In this document: piece after piece, positions 1 through 8,879 of the stretch
Layout of the letters: each line of letters opens with the position of its first letter
Numbering within the stretch: the first letter of the stretch is position 1
DNA from: Anaerococcus marasmi
GTDB taxonomy: Bacteria; Bacillota; Clostridia; Tissierellales; Peptoniphilaceae
Assembly: GCF_900290195.1 (NCBI RefSeq)
Contig: NZ_OLMF01000004.1
Location: forward strand, 1,832,943-1,896,942
Direction: 5' to 3'
DNA: 64,000 bases
The notes under the pieces: model-generated
The model's input: the letters and a program-made list of their open reading frames with translations, nothing else
What the model was told of the DNA's origin: nothing
Database searches by the model: none
Made by a program: the position numbers and the translations under genes

Positions 1-117
1 AGCAGAAGAGAGGGGAAGAATACTTTCTACTCTTTAGATAAGGATAGTTTGGATGAGATTGAAGATAGCTTAAATTCTATATTTCATATCCAAGATGATT
101 GTATTTGCAAGGAGTAA
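1..117 (+). CDS. arsR: ArsR-family arsenic-responsive repressor, 3' end only
   Basis: Thirty-eight codons run in frame from the window edge to a TAA at 115-117. The tail begins SRREGKNTFYSL, the beta-wing and C-terminal pattern of ArsR/SmtB winged-helix repressors, and ends with a Cys-x-Cys pair (CICKE) that could bind As(III). It lies directly upstream of arsD on the same strand, so it is probably the first gene of the ars operon and its autorepressor. The DNA-binding helix is outside the window, so the assignment rests on the C-terminus and context. Confidence 0.75.
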   Translation, partial: SRREGKNTFYSLDKDSLDEIEDSLNSIFHIQDDCICKE

Positions 118-145
118 ATCCAAAGCAAATATTTTTTACTCAAAT

Positions 146-173
146 ATATAGAAGTATTTAAATATATCTATAT
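146..173. promoter_or_regulatory. AT-rich inverted repeat in the arsR-arsD gap, possible operator
   Basis: ATATAGA at 146-152 is mirrored by TCTATAT at 167-173. It sits in the 98-bp gap between arsR and arsD, 42 bp before the arsD start. It could be a secondary ArsR site or only AT-rich sequence; no clear -35/-10 pair accompanies it. Confidence 0.3.
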
Positions 174-215
174 GTATTTTCACATACAGGACGATTTTAA
201 ATTAAGGAGGATTTT

Positions 216-587
216 ATGAAGAAGATGTATATATATGAAGGCGCTATGTGTTGTTCAACAGGTGTATGTGGACCAAGTCCAGATGAGGAACTTATGAGAG
301 TGTCTAGCCTAGTTGATAAGCTTAATAAAAGTGGGGCTAGCATTGAAAGATATAACTTAACTAACAATACTAAGGAGTTTGTGGAAAACAAAACTGTTAA
401 TAGTCTCCTAGAAGAAAAGGGTGAAGATGTCCTACCTCTTGTAATAGTGGATGATGAAGTTGTTATGACAGGTAAATACCCTAGCAACGAAGAGTTCTAT
501 GAAATGTTATTTTTATCTGATGATGCCAAAGAAGAGACAAGTAATGATAGTGGATCTTGCTGTTCAGGCGGAGGATGCTGCTGCTAA
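216..587 (+). CDS. arsD: ArsD arsenic metallochaperone
   Basis: A 123-residue protein of the ArsD family, which carries As(III)/Sb(III) to the ArsA ATPase and stimulates it. The ArsA-interaction cysteines are visible as Cys12-Cys13 and Cys18 (CCSTGVC). A second Cys cluster closes the protein (residues 115-116 and 121-123), matching the extra vicinal pairs of long ArsD forms. The start follows AAGGAGGA with good spacing. It lies 29 bp before arsA in a four-gene resistance operon; the ArsD-ArsA pairing is the normal arrangement. The call is firm. Confidence 0.93.
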   Translation: MKKMYIYEGAMCCSTGVCGPSPDEELMRVSSLVDKLNKSGASIERYNLTNNTKEFVENKTVNSLLEEKGEDVLPLVIVDDEVVMTGKYPSNEEFYEMLFLSDDAKEETSNDSGSCCSGGGCCC

Positions 588-616
588 TAATAAGAAGAAA
601 AAGAAAGTGAGTCTAA

Positions 617-2359
617 ATGAAACAATTTGATATCAAGGAAATTGACTTAACTAAATACTTATTTTTCACAGGAAAGGGAGGAGTCGGTAAGACTTCTACT
701 GCCTGTGCTAGCGCAATAAGCCTAGCTGATGAGGGTAATGAAGTCCTATTAATTAGTACCGACCCTGCCTCAAACCTTCAAGATGTCTTTGAAACTGAGC
801 TTGATAATAAGGGTGTGAGGATAGAAGGAGTGCCAGGTCTTACCGTTATAAACCTAGATCCTATAGAAGCTGCTAATGAATATAAGGAAAGCGTAGTAGG
901 CCCTTATAGAGGGAAGTTACCTAAGAGTGTAATAGAAAATATGGAAGAGCAATTATCTGGATCTTGTACTGTTGAGATAGCTGCCTTTAATGAATTTTCT
1001 AAGTTTATAACTGATGCTGACCTAAAGGACAAATATGATTATATAATATTTGATACTGCACCAACAGGACATACCCTAAGGATGCTCCAACTACCTTCTG
1101 CTTGGACGAGCTTTATCAGCGAATCCACCCACGGAGCTTCATGTCTAGGTCAATTATCAGGTCTAGAAGATGAGAAAGAAACTTACAAACTCGCTGTGGA
1201 TACCCTAGCTGATGGGAGTCTAACAAGCCTAGTATTAGTTACAAGAGCTGAGGAGACTCCTCTTCTTGAAGCAAATAGGGCCTCAGCTGAACTAGCAGAA
1301 TTAGATATTAACAATCAAATCCTTATTATAAATGGCCTATTAGGTTCCTACGATGATGAAGTGTCAGAAGCTTTTTATAAAAAGCAAAAAGAAGCTCTAG
1401 ATAAGATGCCAGAAGCTATCAAGGATCTTGAAAGGTACTTTATCCCACTTAGGGGATACAACTTAAATAGTATAGAAAATTTAAGGTCTCTTCTAATTGA
1501 GGATAAGGAAAACACTAGTGATGTAGATCTTGATATAAATGAAAGCACAAGTCTAAAAGATATTATAGATGACTTATACAAGAATGAGAAAAAAGTTATC
1601 TTTACCATGGGAAAGGGTGGTGTAGGAAAGACTACAATGGCATCTGCTATAGCCAAGGGACTTACAGCTAAGGGAGAGAAGGTCCATCTAACTACAACAG
1701 ACCCAGCCAACCATTTGACTGGTATGATTCGCGAAGATGACTTGTTAACTATAAGCCATATAGATGAAGAAGAGGAGCTTAGAAAATACCAAGAAGAAGT
1801 TCTAGAAAATGCTAGAAAAACCATGTCTGATGAAGACTTAGAGTATATAAAAGAAGACTTAAGATCACCATGTACCCAAGAGATTGCTGTATTTAGAGCC
1901 TTTGCGGATGTGGTTGATAGGGCGGATGATGAGATTGTTGTAATTGATACAGCTCCAACAGGCCATACACTTCTGCTCCTAGATTCTACAGAATCCTATA
2001 ATACAGAGATAGAAAAAAACCAAGGTAATGTTCCAGAATCAGCAAAGAAACTTCTCCCTAGACTAAAAAATAGTGATGAAACAGAAGTCCTAATTGTAAC
2101 CCTTGCTGAGCCTACTCCCTTCTATGAGTCTGTAAGACTTGAAGAAGACCTAAAAAGAGCGGGGATTTATAGTAAGTGGTGGATTATAAATTCATCTATA
2201 GCTAAGACTGGCTCAACTAACAAGACCCTACAAGCTAAAGCTAATAGTGAGATAGAATGGATAAATAAGGTTGATGATCGTACAGATGGAAAGTTCATAA
2301 TAATCCCATGGTCAAGTGATGAGATCAAGGGATCTAAGCTAGATAAATTAATTAAGTAG
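617..2359 (+). CDS. arsA: ArsA arsenite-transporting ATPase (two nucleotide-binding halves)
   Basis: A 580-residue tandem ATPase of the ArsA/GET3 family that powers As(III) efflux. Each half has the deviant P-loop GKGGVGKT (about residues 19-26 and 332-339) and a D-T-A-P-T-G-H-T signal-transduction motif. The three metalloid-binding cysteines of the family are present: Cys117 (SCTVEIA), Cys176 (SCLGQL) and Cys419 (PCTQEIA). Length matches the E. coli plasmid R773 protein. It sits between arsD and arsC and should couple to Acr3 in the membrane, since no arsB is present. Confidence 0.95.
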   Translation: MKQFDIKEIDLTKYLFFTGKGGVGKTSTACASAISLADEGNEVLLISTDPASNLQDVFETELDNKGVRIEGVPGLTVINLDPIEAANEYKESVVGPYRGKLPKSVIENMEEQLSGSCTVEIAAFNEFSKFITDADLKDKYDYIIFDTAPTGHTLRMLQLPSAWTSFISESTHGASCLGQLSGLEDEKETYKLAVDTLADGSLTSLVLVTRAEETPLLEANRASAELAELDINNQILIINGLLGSYDDEVSEAFYKKQKEALDKMPEAIKDLERYFIPLRGYNLNSIENLRSLLIEDKENTSDVDLDINESTSLKDIIDDLYKNEKKVIFTMGKGGVGKTTMASAIAKGLTAKGEKVHLTTTDPANHLTGMIREDDLLTISHIDEEEELRKYQEEVLENARKTMSDEDLEYIKEDLRSPCTQEIAVFRAFADVVDRADDEIVVIDTAPTGHTLLLLDSTESYNTEIEKNQGNVPESAKKLLPRLKNSDETEVLIVTLAEPTPFYESVRLEEDLKRAGIYSKWWIINSSIAKTGSTNKTLQAKANSEIEWINKVDDRTDGKFIIIPWSSDEIKGSKLDKLIK

Positions 2360-2365
2360 GTAGAT

Positions 2366-2782
2366 ATGACAGAAAAAACAAAAGTTGCCTTTATATGCGT
2401 TCACAATTCTTGCAGGTCTCAGATAGCTGAGGCCCTTGGCAAGAAATTTGCTGGAGATAAGATAGATTTTTACTCTGCAGGAACTGAGCTAGTACCTCAG
2501 ATAAACCAAGATGCAGTAAGACTTATTAAAGAAATACATGGGATAGATATGGAAGAAAGCCACTATTCCAAGCTTATAGATGACCTACCAGTGGTCGATT
2601 ATGTAATCTCTATGGGTTGCAATGTAGTATGCCCATTCCTTCCTTTCAAGCACAAAAAGTATGACTGGGGGATAGGAGATCCTACTGGCAAGTCTGATGA
2701 AGAGTTTGTCAAGGTAATAGAAGAAATCGAAGGGAAGTTAAAGGACTTAATCCGAGAGATAGATGAGGAGCTAGATAGATGA
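2366..2782 (+). CDS. arsC: Arsenate reductase, thioredoxin-coupled (LMW-phosphatase fold)
   Basis: A 138-residue protein that reduces arsenate to arsenite for export. The CX5R phosphatase loop is CVHNSCR at residues 11-17, and the redox pair lies in MGCNVVCP (Cys85, Cys89). This marks the thioredoxin-dependent class rather than the glutaredoxin class. It begins 6 bp after arsA and overlaps acr3 by 4 bp (ATGA), so the two are translationally coupled. Closely related protein-tyrosine phosphatases lack the downstream cysteine pair, and the operon makes arsenate the likely substrate. Confidence 0.92.
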   Translation: MTEKTKVAFICVHNSCRSQIAEALGKKFAGDKIDFYSAGTELVPQINQDAVRLIKEIHGIDMEESHYSKLIDDLPVVDYVISMGCNVVCPFLPFKHKKYDWGIGDPTGKSDEEFVKVIEEIEGKLKDLIREIDEELDR

Positions 2783-3819
2783 AAAAACAAGAAGATATAA
2801 GCTTTTTTGAAAAAAATCTTACACTTTGGGTTTTAATATGCATGGCTATAGGTGTTTTAATTGGACGCTTTATACCTGCTATTCCAGAGACTCTGGGAGA
2901 GTTTGAGTTTTATAATGTATCTATTCCAACAACCATACTTTTATGGATCATGATATATCCAATGATGCTAAAGATTGATTTTAATAGTATAAAAAATATC
3001 AGAAACAATCCTAAGGGTTTATTTATAACATGGATTGCCAACTGGGTTATCAAACCCTTTACTATGTACCTAATAGCTAGATTATTTTTCTTTGGGATTT
3101 ACAAAAATATCATTAGTGGAGATCTAGCATCAGAGTACCTAGCAGGAGCAGTTTTGTTAGGGGCAGCTCCATGTACAGCCATGGTTTTTGTATGGAGTAA
3201 GCTAACAAGAGGGGATAGTGCCTATACCCTAGTTCAAGTGGCGAGCAATGACCTTATTATACTAATTGCCTATATACCAATAGTAAGCTTTTTACTAAAG
3301 AGGGGCAATATCAATATACCTTGGGGGACCCTACTTTTATCAATCATACTATTTATAGTAGTTCCTCTTATATTTAGTATCTTAACAAGAAGGCGTGTGA
3401 TAAAAAATAAGGGTGAAGATTACTTAAATAATGAATTTATCCCATCATTTGATAAATACACTACGGTTGGGTTATTGCTAACTTTGATAATTATATTCTC
3501 ATTCCAAGGAATGAAAATTATCGACCAACCTCTAAATATTGCTCTTATAGCTCTACCACTTATACTTCAAACCTTCTTTATATTTGCTATAACCTTTGGA
3601 ATGGCATACCTTGCAAAATTGCCATATTCTATAGCTGCTCCATGCGGAATGATAGGAGCATCTAACTTCTTCGAACTAGCTGTAGCTGTTGCTATCTCGC
3701 TATTTGGCCTATCATCTGGTGCAACCCTTGCAACAGTAGTAGGAGTTTTGGTAGAAGTACCGGTAATGCTGCTCTTAGTAAGAATAGCAAACTCAATGGA
3801 AGATAAGTTTCACAGATAA
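2779..3819 (+). CDS. acr3: ACR3-family arsenite efflux permease
   Basis: A 346-residue polytopic membrane protein with about ten hydrophobic segments, the size and topology of Acr3. The conserved As(III)-handling cysteine lies in GAAPCTAMVFVWS (Cys132), and GASNFFELAVA near residue 295 is the second family signature. It is the last gene of the ars operon, overlapping arsC by 4 bp. With ArsA present, the pump can run as a plain antiporter or as an ATP-driven ArsA-Acr3 pair. A weak hairpin with a T-tract follows. Confidence 0.94.
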   Translation: MKKQEDISFFEKNLTLWVLICMAIGVLIGRFIPAIPETLGEFEFYNVSIPTTILLWIMIYPMMLKIDFNSIKNIRNNPKGLFITWIANWVIKPFTMYLIARLFFFGIYKNIISGDLASEYLAGAVLLGAAPCTAMVFVWSKLTRGDSAYTLVQVASNDLIILIAYIPIVSFLLKRGNINIPWGTLLLSIILFIVVPLIFSILTRRRVIKNKGEDYLNNEFIPSFDKYTTVGLLLTLIIIFSFQGMKIIDQPLNIALIALPLILQTFFIFAITFGMAYLAKLPYSIAAPCGMIGASNFFELAVAVAISLFGLSSGATLATVVGVLVEVPVMLLLVRIANSMEDKFHR

Positions 3820-3848
3820 GTATATAAATGTTTTTTAAGTTTTTTATA

Positions 3849-3885
3849 AGAATCAGTCTTAGTTGTACTAGGGCTGATTTTTATA
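3849..3885 (+). terminator. Terminator after the ars operon
   Basis: AATCAGTC at 3851-3858 pairs, with one G-T, with GGCTGATT at 3872-3879, followed by TTTTAT. It lies 30 bp after the acr3 stop. Confidence 0.55.
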
Positions 3886-3923
3886 ATTGGCTATTATTTA
3901 CTTATTTACGTAGATATAGCAAT

Positions 3924-4110
3924 GCGAGAGGCTTCTCCACTGCGGTCGAAGCAAGGGAGAGGGAGAGAAAACTTTGTTTTCTTACCCCTTATGTCGAGCG
4001 TAGTCGAGACATCTCTTATCATATACTTTAATTTTATTAAAAATCACATCATCTCGCCACCTCGAAGAAAGCCCGTCCGGCTCTGAGAGGACTACGTGAG
4101 AGGTCTACAG
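3924..4110 (+). repeat. Dispersed repeat, copy 1
   Basis: About 187 bp repeated at 4411-4595 in the same orientation. Shared stretches include CTCCACT.CGGTCGAA.CAAGG, TTATGTCGAGCGTAGTCGAG and AGCCCGTCCGGCT.TGAGAGG. It is richer in GC than the flanking AT-rich DNA. Short open frames across it have no RBS and look spurious. Confidence 0.8.
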
Positions 4111-4189
4111 AACTTTGGGGCGTGTATGATTTGAGATTTCGTTATTTAGTTATTTAGGTAGATAACTTGGACTTTTATATACACATGTC

Positions 4190-4345
4190 ATCAAATACTG
4201 TAGATCTCTCGTCGCTTCGCTCTGTCGACGGTAGTTTGCGGGCTCAGAGGTAAGCCCGTCCGGCTCTAGGAGGACTTCGCCTCGCAAAGCCTCGATTAAG
4301 GAATTTCATTAGTTCGCTATGCTCACTGTGACAATTCCATTAGAG
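4190..4345. repeat. Related repeat block between the two copies
   Basis: Contains another AGCCCGTCCGGCT (from 4253) followed by AGGAGGACT, plus CTGTAGATCTCTCGTCGCTTC and a stretch that, in reverse complement, reads ACCGCCATCTC and matches 63972-63982. It looks like a third, partly inverted member. No gene is supported anywhere in 3828-4864. Confidence 0.6.
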
Positions 4346-4410
4346 ATGGCGGTAATTATGTGAATTACTATAATTCGAAGTTTTTAATTTCTTACACTTT
4401 TACTATAAGG

Positions 4411-4595
4411 CGTGAGGTTTCTCCACTTCGGTCGAAACAAGGGAAGGAGAGAGAAAACTTCGTTTTCTTACCCCTTATGTCGAGCGTAGTCGAGACATCT
4501 CTTCTCACATACTATGTTTTTATTAAAAATTCCTCATTCCGCCAACTCGAAAAAAGCCCGTCCGGCTTTGAGAGGACTAAGTGAGAGGTCTACAG
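4411..4595 (+). repeat. Dispersed repeat, copy 2
   Basis: Direct repeat of 3924-4110 with scattered substitutions. The stretch TTATGTCGAGCGTAGTCGAG followed by ACATCTCTT is identical in both copies, and both end GAGAGGTCTACAG. Confidence 0.8.
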
Positions 4596-4776
4596 CGTAA
4601 AAAGCCTTTTTTAATTTGTGATTTGTTTTTATTTTCCTTTATTTTCCAAGGAAGTATTAGCTAATATTTTAGTTTTCTTTGTTTTGATTTTGAGCAGAAT
4701 AAACAAGGACATTTTCTAAATTATTCTAGAATAATCAAAATTTTTCCTATCTCCTCTTATATTTCTCTTAATTTTA

Positions 4777-4808
4777 TGTTAGAATATATGTAAGTGTAAA
4801 CGTTAACT
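4777..4808 (+). promoter_or_regulatory. Extended -10 promoter with an overlapping CcpA-type cre
   Basis: TGTTAGAAT at 4777-4785 is an extended -10 element; a -35 (TTATAT at 4757-4762) is poor. Immediately downstream, at the expected transcription start, lies TGTAAACGTTAACT (4795-4808). It fits the catabolite-responsive element consensus (TGWNANCGNTNWCA) at all but the last base. A cre here would let CcpA block initiation of the hydantoinase/xanthine dehydrogenase operon when sugar is available. Function is inferred from the motif only. Confidence 0.55.
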
Positions 4809-4864
4809 TATGATGGGTTGGCTATAAATGTGATATGTTACATGTTATAACTTTAGGAGTTAGG

Positions 4865-6238
4865 ATGAGTATTTTACTTAAAAATGCAAATATTATAGAA
4901 GAAGGAAACTTTATCCTTCGTGATATTTATATAGATGATGAGAAGATAAGTGAGATTAGTGATGAGATTAATCGAAGTGCCGATAGGGTGATTGATTGTA
5001 AGAAGCTTCTTACTTTGCCAGGTGGGGTGGATGTCCATACGCATTTGTCCCTGGATTTGGGCAAGTTTATTTCGATTGATGATTTCTATACGGGAACTAG
5101 GGCGGCAAGCTTTGGCGGGACTACTTCTATTGTAGATCATATAGCCTTTGGTCCGAGAGATTCTCTCGTGGGAGAGATGATTAAGAAGTATCACAAGATG
5201 GCTGATGGAGCTGCTGTGATTGATTATTCTTTCCATGGGGCTATACAGAAGGCAAGTGATGCCATTCTTGATGAGATGGAAGAGCTTTTTGGTCAAGGGA
5301 TTGTTTCTACTAAGATCTATACGACTTATGGAGGCAAGCTCGATGATGGAAAGATGCTTAAGGTTCTTAGAAAGGCTAAGGAGACTGGAACGGTAGTTTG
5401 TGTTCATTGTGAAAACGATGGCATGATAGCTGAGCTTAGGAAAGAGGCGGAAGAGGCTAAGAATTTCGCTCCGATTTTTCACGCCAAGACTAGACCTAGC
5501 GAAGCAGAAGCAGAAGCTATTAATAGGCTTATTTATTTGAGCGAGCTTGCAGGTTTCCCTAAGCTTTATATAGTCCACACTTCTTCAAAGTTAGGTCTTG
5601 AAGAGATTAGAAATGCGAGAAAACGTGGAGTGAAGAACCTCTACTGTGAGACTTGTACCCAGTATTTGACCTATACGGACAAGAAGTATGAGGAAGGCGG
5701 CCCAAGCGAAGGAGTCAAGTACATTTGTGCTCCTCCTCTTAGGAAAGATACGGATGTAGAAGCCTTGTGGGAGGGAGTAGCTGATGGGACTGTTGATGTT
5801 ATAGCAACTGATCACTGCCCTTTCTATTACGAAAGCGAGAAGCTTCCTTACAAGGATGATTTTCTAAATGCTCCAGGAGGGATTCCAGGAATCGAGGAGA
5901 GGATGGAAGTTGTACTTACAGAGGGAATCCGTAGGGGAATTAGTCCTGGAAGGCTAGTCGACTTACTTTGTACAAATCCTAGCAAGATTTTCGGTCTTTC
6001 TTATAAGAAAGGAAGTATCGAAGTAGGTAAGGATGCAGATCTTGTTGTATTTGATGAGAAGACTTACACGATTAGCCAGGAAAATAGGCATTCTGCTTGC
6101 GATTATACGACCTATGAGGGCTTTGAGTCTGACTATAAGGTAAAGCTTGTTATAGCAAGGGGTCAAGTGATTTTGGAAGATGATAAGAACTACGGCGAGA
6201 AGGGCCGAGGGAAATTTATAGATAGAAAGTTTATTTAG
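4865..6238 (+). CDS. Dihydropyrimidinase/D-hydantoinase-type amidohydrolase
   Basis: A 457-residue cyclic amidohydrolase that opens hydantoin- or dihydropyrimidine-type rings. The metal site reads DVHTHLSLD (His58, His60), then a Lys in STKIYTTY (Lys150, the usual carboxylated lysine), His in CVHCEND, His in YIVHTSS, and Asp in ATDHCPF. The ATG at 4865 is chosen because TAGGAG precedes it; an upstream in-frame ATG has no ribosome site. It starts the operon and ends 7 bp before the xanthine dehydrogenase gene, a pairing typical of selenium-dependent purine catabolism clusters. The exact substrate is unknown. Confidence 0.9.
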   Translation: MSILLKNANIIEEGNFILRDIYIDDEKISEISDEINRSADRVIDCKKLLTLPGGVDVHTHLSLDLGKFISIDDFYTGTRAASFGGTTSIVDHIAFGPRDSLVGEMIKKYHKMADGAAVIDYSFHGAIQKASDAILDEMEELFGQGIVSTKIYTTYGGKLDDGKMLKVLRKAKETGTVVCVHCENDGMIAELRKEAEEAKNFAPIFHAKTRPSEAEAEAINRLIYLSELAGFPKLYIVHTSSKLGLEEIRNARKRGVKNLYCETCTQYLTYTDKKYEEGGPSEGVKYICAPPLRKDTDVEALWEGVADGTVDVIATDHCPFYYESEKLPYKDDFLNAPGGIPGIEERMEVVLTEGIRRGISPGRLVDLLCTNPSKIFGLSYKKGSIEVGKDADLVVFDEKTYTISQENRHSACDYTTYEGFESDYKVKLVIARGQVILEDDKNYGEKGRGKFIDRKFI

Positions 6239-6245
6239 GTGAATT

Positions 6246-8879
6246 ATGACAAATATATTGGTAGGAGATAGGATTAAGGATACTGATCCTATAATTGTTA
6301 AGATAAATGGCAAAAGATACGAGACCTATGAGGATAAGACTCTTCTTAGGTTCTTGCGTGATGACTTACATATTACATCAGTGAAGGACGGTTGTTCCCA
6401 AGGTGCTTGCGGAACTTGTACTGTCCTTGTTGGAGATAGCAAGAAACCTTCTTGTACCCAGAAGCTTTCTAAGCTTAAGGATGAGGAAATCCTTACCATA
6501 GAGGGTCTCACAGAACTTGAGAAGAAGGCCTTTGTCCATGCTTTCTCTAAGGCTGGAGCGGTCCAATGTGGTTTTTGTACACCAGGAATGGTGATGAGCG
6601 GGGCTGCTATCATTAGAAAGAATCCAAATCCTAGCGAGGATGAGATTAAGGCAGGCATCAAGCAAAATATCTGTAGATGTACAGGTTATGTCAAAATCAT
6701 CGAAGGAATCAAGTTTGCTTCTGAAATCATAAATGGAAATATTGAAATTACTAGTGACGAAAAGGACAGGGTCAAGGTTGGAGATGAATTTATAAGAATC
6801 GATGCCCACGATAAGGTCCTAGGTATAGGCGAATATGTCGATGATATGATCTTTGATGATATGAAGGTAGGATCTGCTATTAGAAGCAAGTTCCCAAGAG
6901 CCAAGGTCTTAAAGATCGATACGACTAAGGCGGAGGCCCTTCCTGGAGTAATAGGAGTCCTAACTGCCAAAGATGTGCCAAACAACAAGGTAGGCCATAT
7001 CTTCCAAGATTGGGATGTCTTTATTGAAGAGGGGGATATCACAAGATATGAAGGAGATGCACTTTGTCTTGTGGTTGCAGAAAATGATAAGGTCCTTGCT
7101 GAGGCTAAAAAATTAGTTGAAATCGAATACGAAGAGCTAGAGCCAATTTCTTCAATCGAAGAAGCGGAAGATCCAGAAGCTCCTTTCATCCACCCAACTG
7201 GCAATCTCTGCCAAGAAAGACACGTGAGCCGTGGCAATGCGGAAGAAGCTTTCAAGAAATGTAAATATATAGTAGAAGAAACTTACACGACTCCTTTTAC
7301 CGAGCATGCTTTTCTTGAGCCAGAATGTGCTATCGCGGAGCCAATGGGTGATGGGGTAAAGATTTATACCACAGACCAATCTGTCTATGATACTAGAAAA
7401 GAGACCCTTATTATGTTTGGCTGGGAAGATCAGCCAGAAAGAGTTGTGGTAGAAAATAAGCTAATTGGAGGAGCTTTTGGGGGCAAGGAAGATGTATCTT
7501 GCCAGCACATTGCAGCTCTTGCAGCTTACAAGTTCCAAGAAAGGGTCAAGATTAAGTTTAGCCGTGACGAATCCTTGAAGTTCCATCCGAAAAGACACCC
7601 AATGGTTGGGACTTTCAAGCTAGGCTGTGACGAAGAGGGCAATTTCCTAGCTATGAAGGCTACGATCAAGATGGACACAGGAGCCTACGCTTCTCTCTGT
7701 GGACCAGTTTTAGAGCGAGCTTGTACCCACTCTGTAGGACCTTACCATTACGAGAATACCGAAATCGACGGCTATGGATATTATACGAACAATCCTCCAG
7801 CAGGAGCCTTCAGAGGCTTTGGAGTTTGCCAATCGAACTTTGCCTTCGAGAGCAATATCAATCTCTTGGCAGAAAAGGTGGGCATTTCTCCTTGGGAAAT
7901 AAGATACAAAAATGCCATTAGACCTGGCGAGGTCCTTCCTAATGGGCAGATCGCAGACTCCTCTACTGCCCTTGTCGAAACTCTAGAGGCGGCTAAGGAA
8001 ATCTTTGAAGAAAACGAAGACAGGGCAGGGATTGCCTGCGCTATGAAAAACGCCGGAGTCGGTGTAGGCCTTCCTGATAAGGGTAGGGCAAAGATTGTCG
8101 TTGAAGATGGATTGGCGAGAGTATATTGTGCGGCAAGTGATTTGGGCCAAGGAGCGCAAACTGTCTTTAAGCAAATGGTCCTAGATATATTAGAACTTCG
8201 TCCAGATCAAGTTAGGATAATCCATCCAAACTCAGCCAACTCACCAGATTCCGGTACATCATCAGGATCTCGTCAGACATTGATCTCTGGTGAAGCCATA
8301 AAGAAAGTTTCTGAAAAGCTTAAGAAGGACTTAGATGAGGCCTCTGATATAAGTGACCTTAATGGCAAGGAATATTTCCACGAATATTTCGATCCTACAG
8401 ATCCACTGGGATCTGAAAAGGAAAATCCAGTAAGCCACGTCGCTTACGGTTTTTCTACGAATGTGGTAATATTAAATGATGACGGGACTGTTAGAAAAGT
8501 CTTTGCTGCAACCGATGCCGGCAAGGTCATAAATCCTAAGGCTATCGAAGGTCAGCTTGAGGGAGGAATAGTAATGGGTCTAGGCTACGCCCTTACAGAA
8601 AACTTCAAGCTAGATAAATCCAAGGTCAAGGCCAAATATGGAACACTTGGCCTTTGGAGAGCGCCAATGATTCCAGAAATAGAGACTGTCTTTGTAAGTA
8701 AGCCAGACGATCGCTTGCTAGATAGGGCCTTTGGTGCCAAGGGAGTAGGAGAGATTGCGACAATTCCGATTGCTCCAGCAGCCCAAGGAGCCTACTACAA
8801 GCTTGACGGAATCCTAAGACGTGATTTTCCAATGGCTGATACGGCTTATAGCAAACCAAGGAAGAAATTTGATGACTAA
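6246..8879 (+). CDS. xdh: Selenium-dependent-type xanthine dehydrogenase, Fe-S and Mo domains fused, no FAD domain
   Basis: An 877-residue molybdenum hydroxylase. The N-terminus is a plant-type ferredoxin (Cys50, 55, 58, 70) followed by the second [2Fe-2S] domain (GFCTPG Cys108/111 and CRC Cys143/145). From about residue 180 it is the Mo-pterin domain, ending with the conserved GVGEIA glutamate. No FAD/CO-dehydrogenase flavoprotein domain or gene is present, so the electron acceptor is open. The yqeC, mocA-like, yqeB and xdhC genes follow directly, the set known from the orphan-selD molybdenum hydroxylase trait. A labile Se ligand is therefore expected; it is not Sec-encoded. Confidence 0.9.
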   Translation: MTNILVGDRIKDTDPIIVKINGKRYETYEDKTLLRFLRDDLHITSVKDGCSQGACGTCTVLVGDSKKPSCTQKLSKLKDEEILTIEGLTELEKKAFVHAFSKAGAVQCGFCTPGMVMSGAAIIRKNPNPSEDEIKAGIKQNICRCTGYVKIIEGIKFASEIINGNIEITSDEKDRVKVGDEFIRIDAHDKVLGIGEYVDDMIFDDMKVGSAIRSKFPRAKVLKIDTTKAEALPGVIGVLTAKDVPNNKVGHIFQDWDVFIEEGDITRYEGDALCLVVAENDKVLAEAKKLVEIEYEELEPISSIEEAEDPEAPFIHPTGNLCQERHVSRGNAEEAFKKCKYIVEETYTTPFTEHAFLEPECAIAEPMGDGVKIYTTDQSVYDTRKETLIMFGWEDQPERVVVENKLIGGAFGGKEDVSCQHIAALAAYKFQERVKIKFSRDESLKFHPKRHPMVGTFKLGCDEEGNFLAMKATIKMDTGAYASLCGPVLERACTHSVGPYHYENTEIDGYGYYTNNPPAGAFRGFGVCQSNFAFESNINLLAEKVGISPWEIRYKNAIRPGEVLPNGQIADSSTALVETLEAAKEIFEENEDRAGIACAMKNAGVGVGLPDKGRAKIVVEDGLARVYCAASDLGQGAQTVFKQMVLDILELRPDQVRIIHPNSANSPDSGTSSGSRQTLISGEAIKKVSEKLKKDLDEASDISDLNGKEYFHEYFDPTDPLGSEKENPVSHVAYGFSTNVVILNDDGTVRKVFAATDAGKVINPKAIEGQLEGGIVMGLGYALTENFKLDKSKVKAKYGTLGLWRAPMIPEIETVFVSKPDDRLLDRAFGAKGVGEIATIPIAPAAQGAYYKLDGILRRDFPMADTAYSKPRKKFDD

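Noticed and set aside
3828-4584. Open frames of 67 and 74 codons in the repeat block
   Set aside because: They have no ribosome site, lie across repeated DNA and encode low-complexity peptides such as repeated ERERK; judged non-coding.
4874-5578. Long antisense frame (234 codons) opposite the hydantoinase
   Set aside because: No RBS, no family resemblance and codon pattern is the shadow of the plus-strand gene. Other antisense frames (for example 52676-53353 and 6686-7255) fail for the same reasons.
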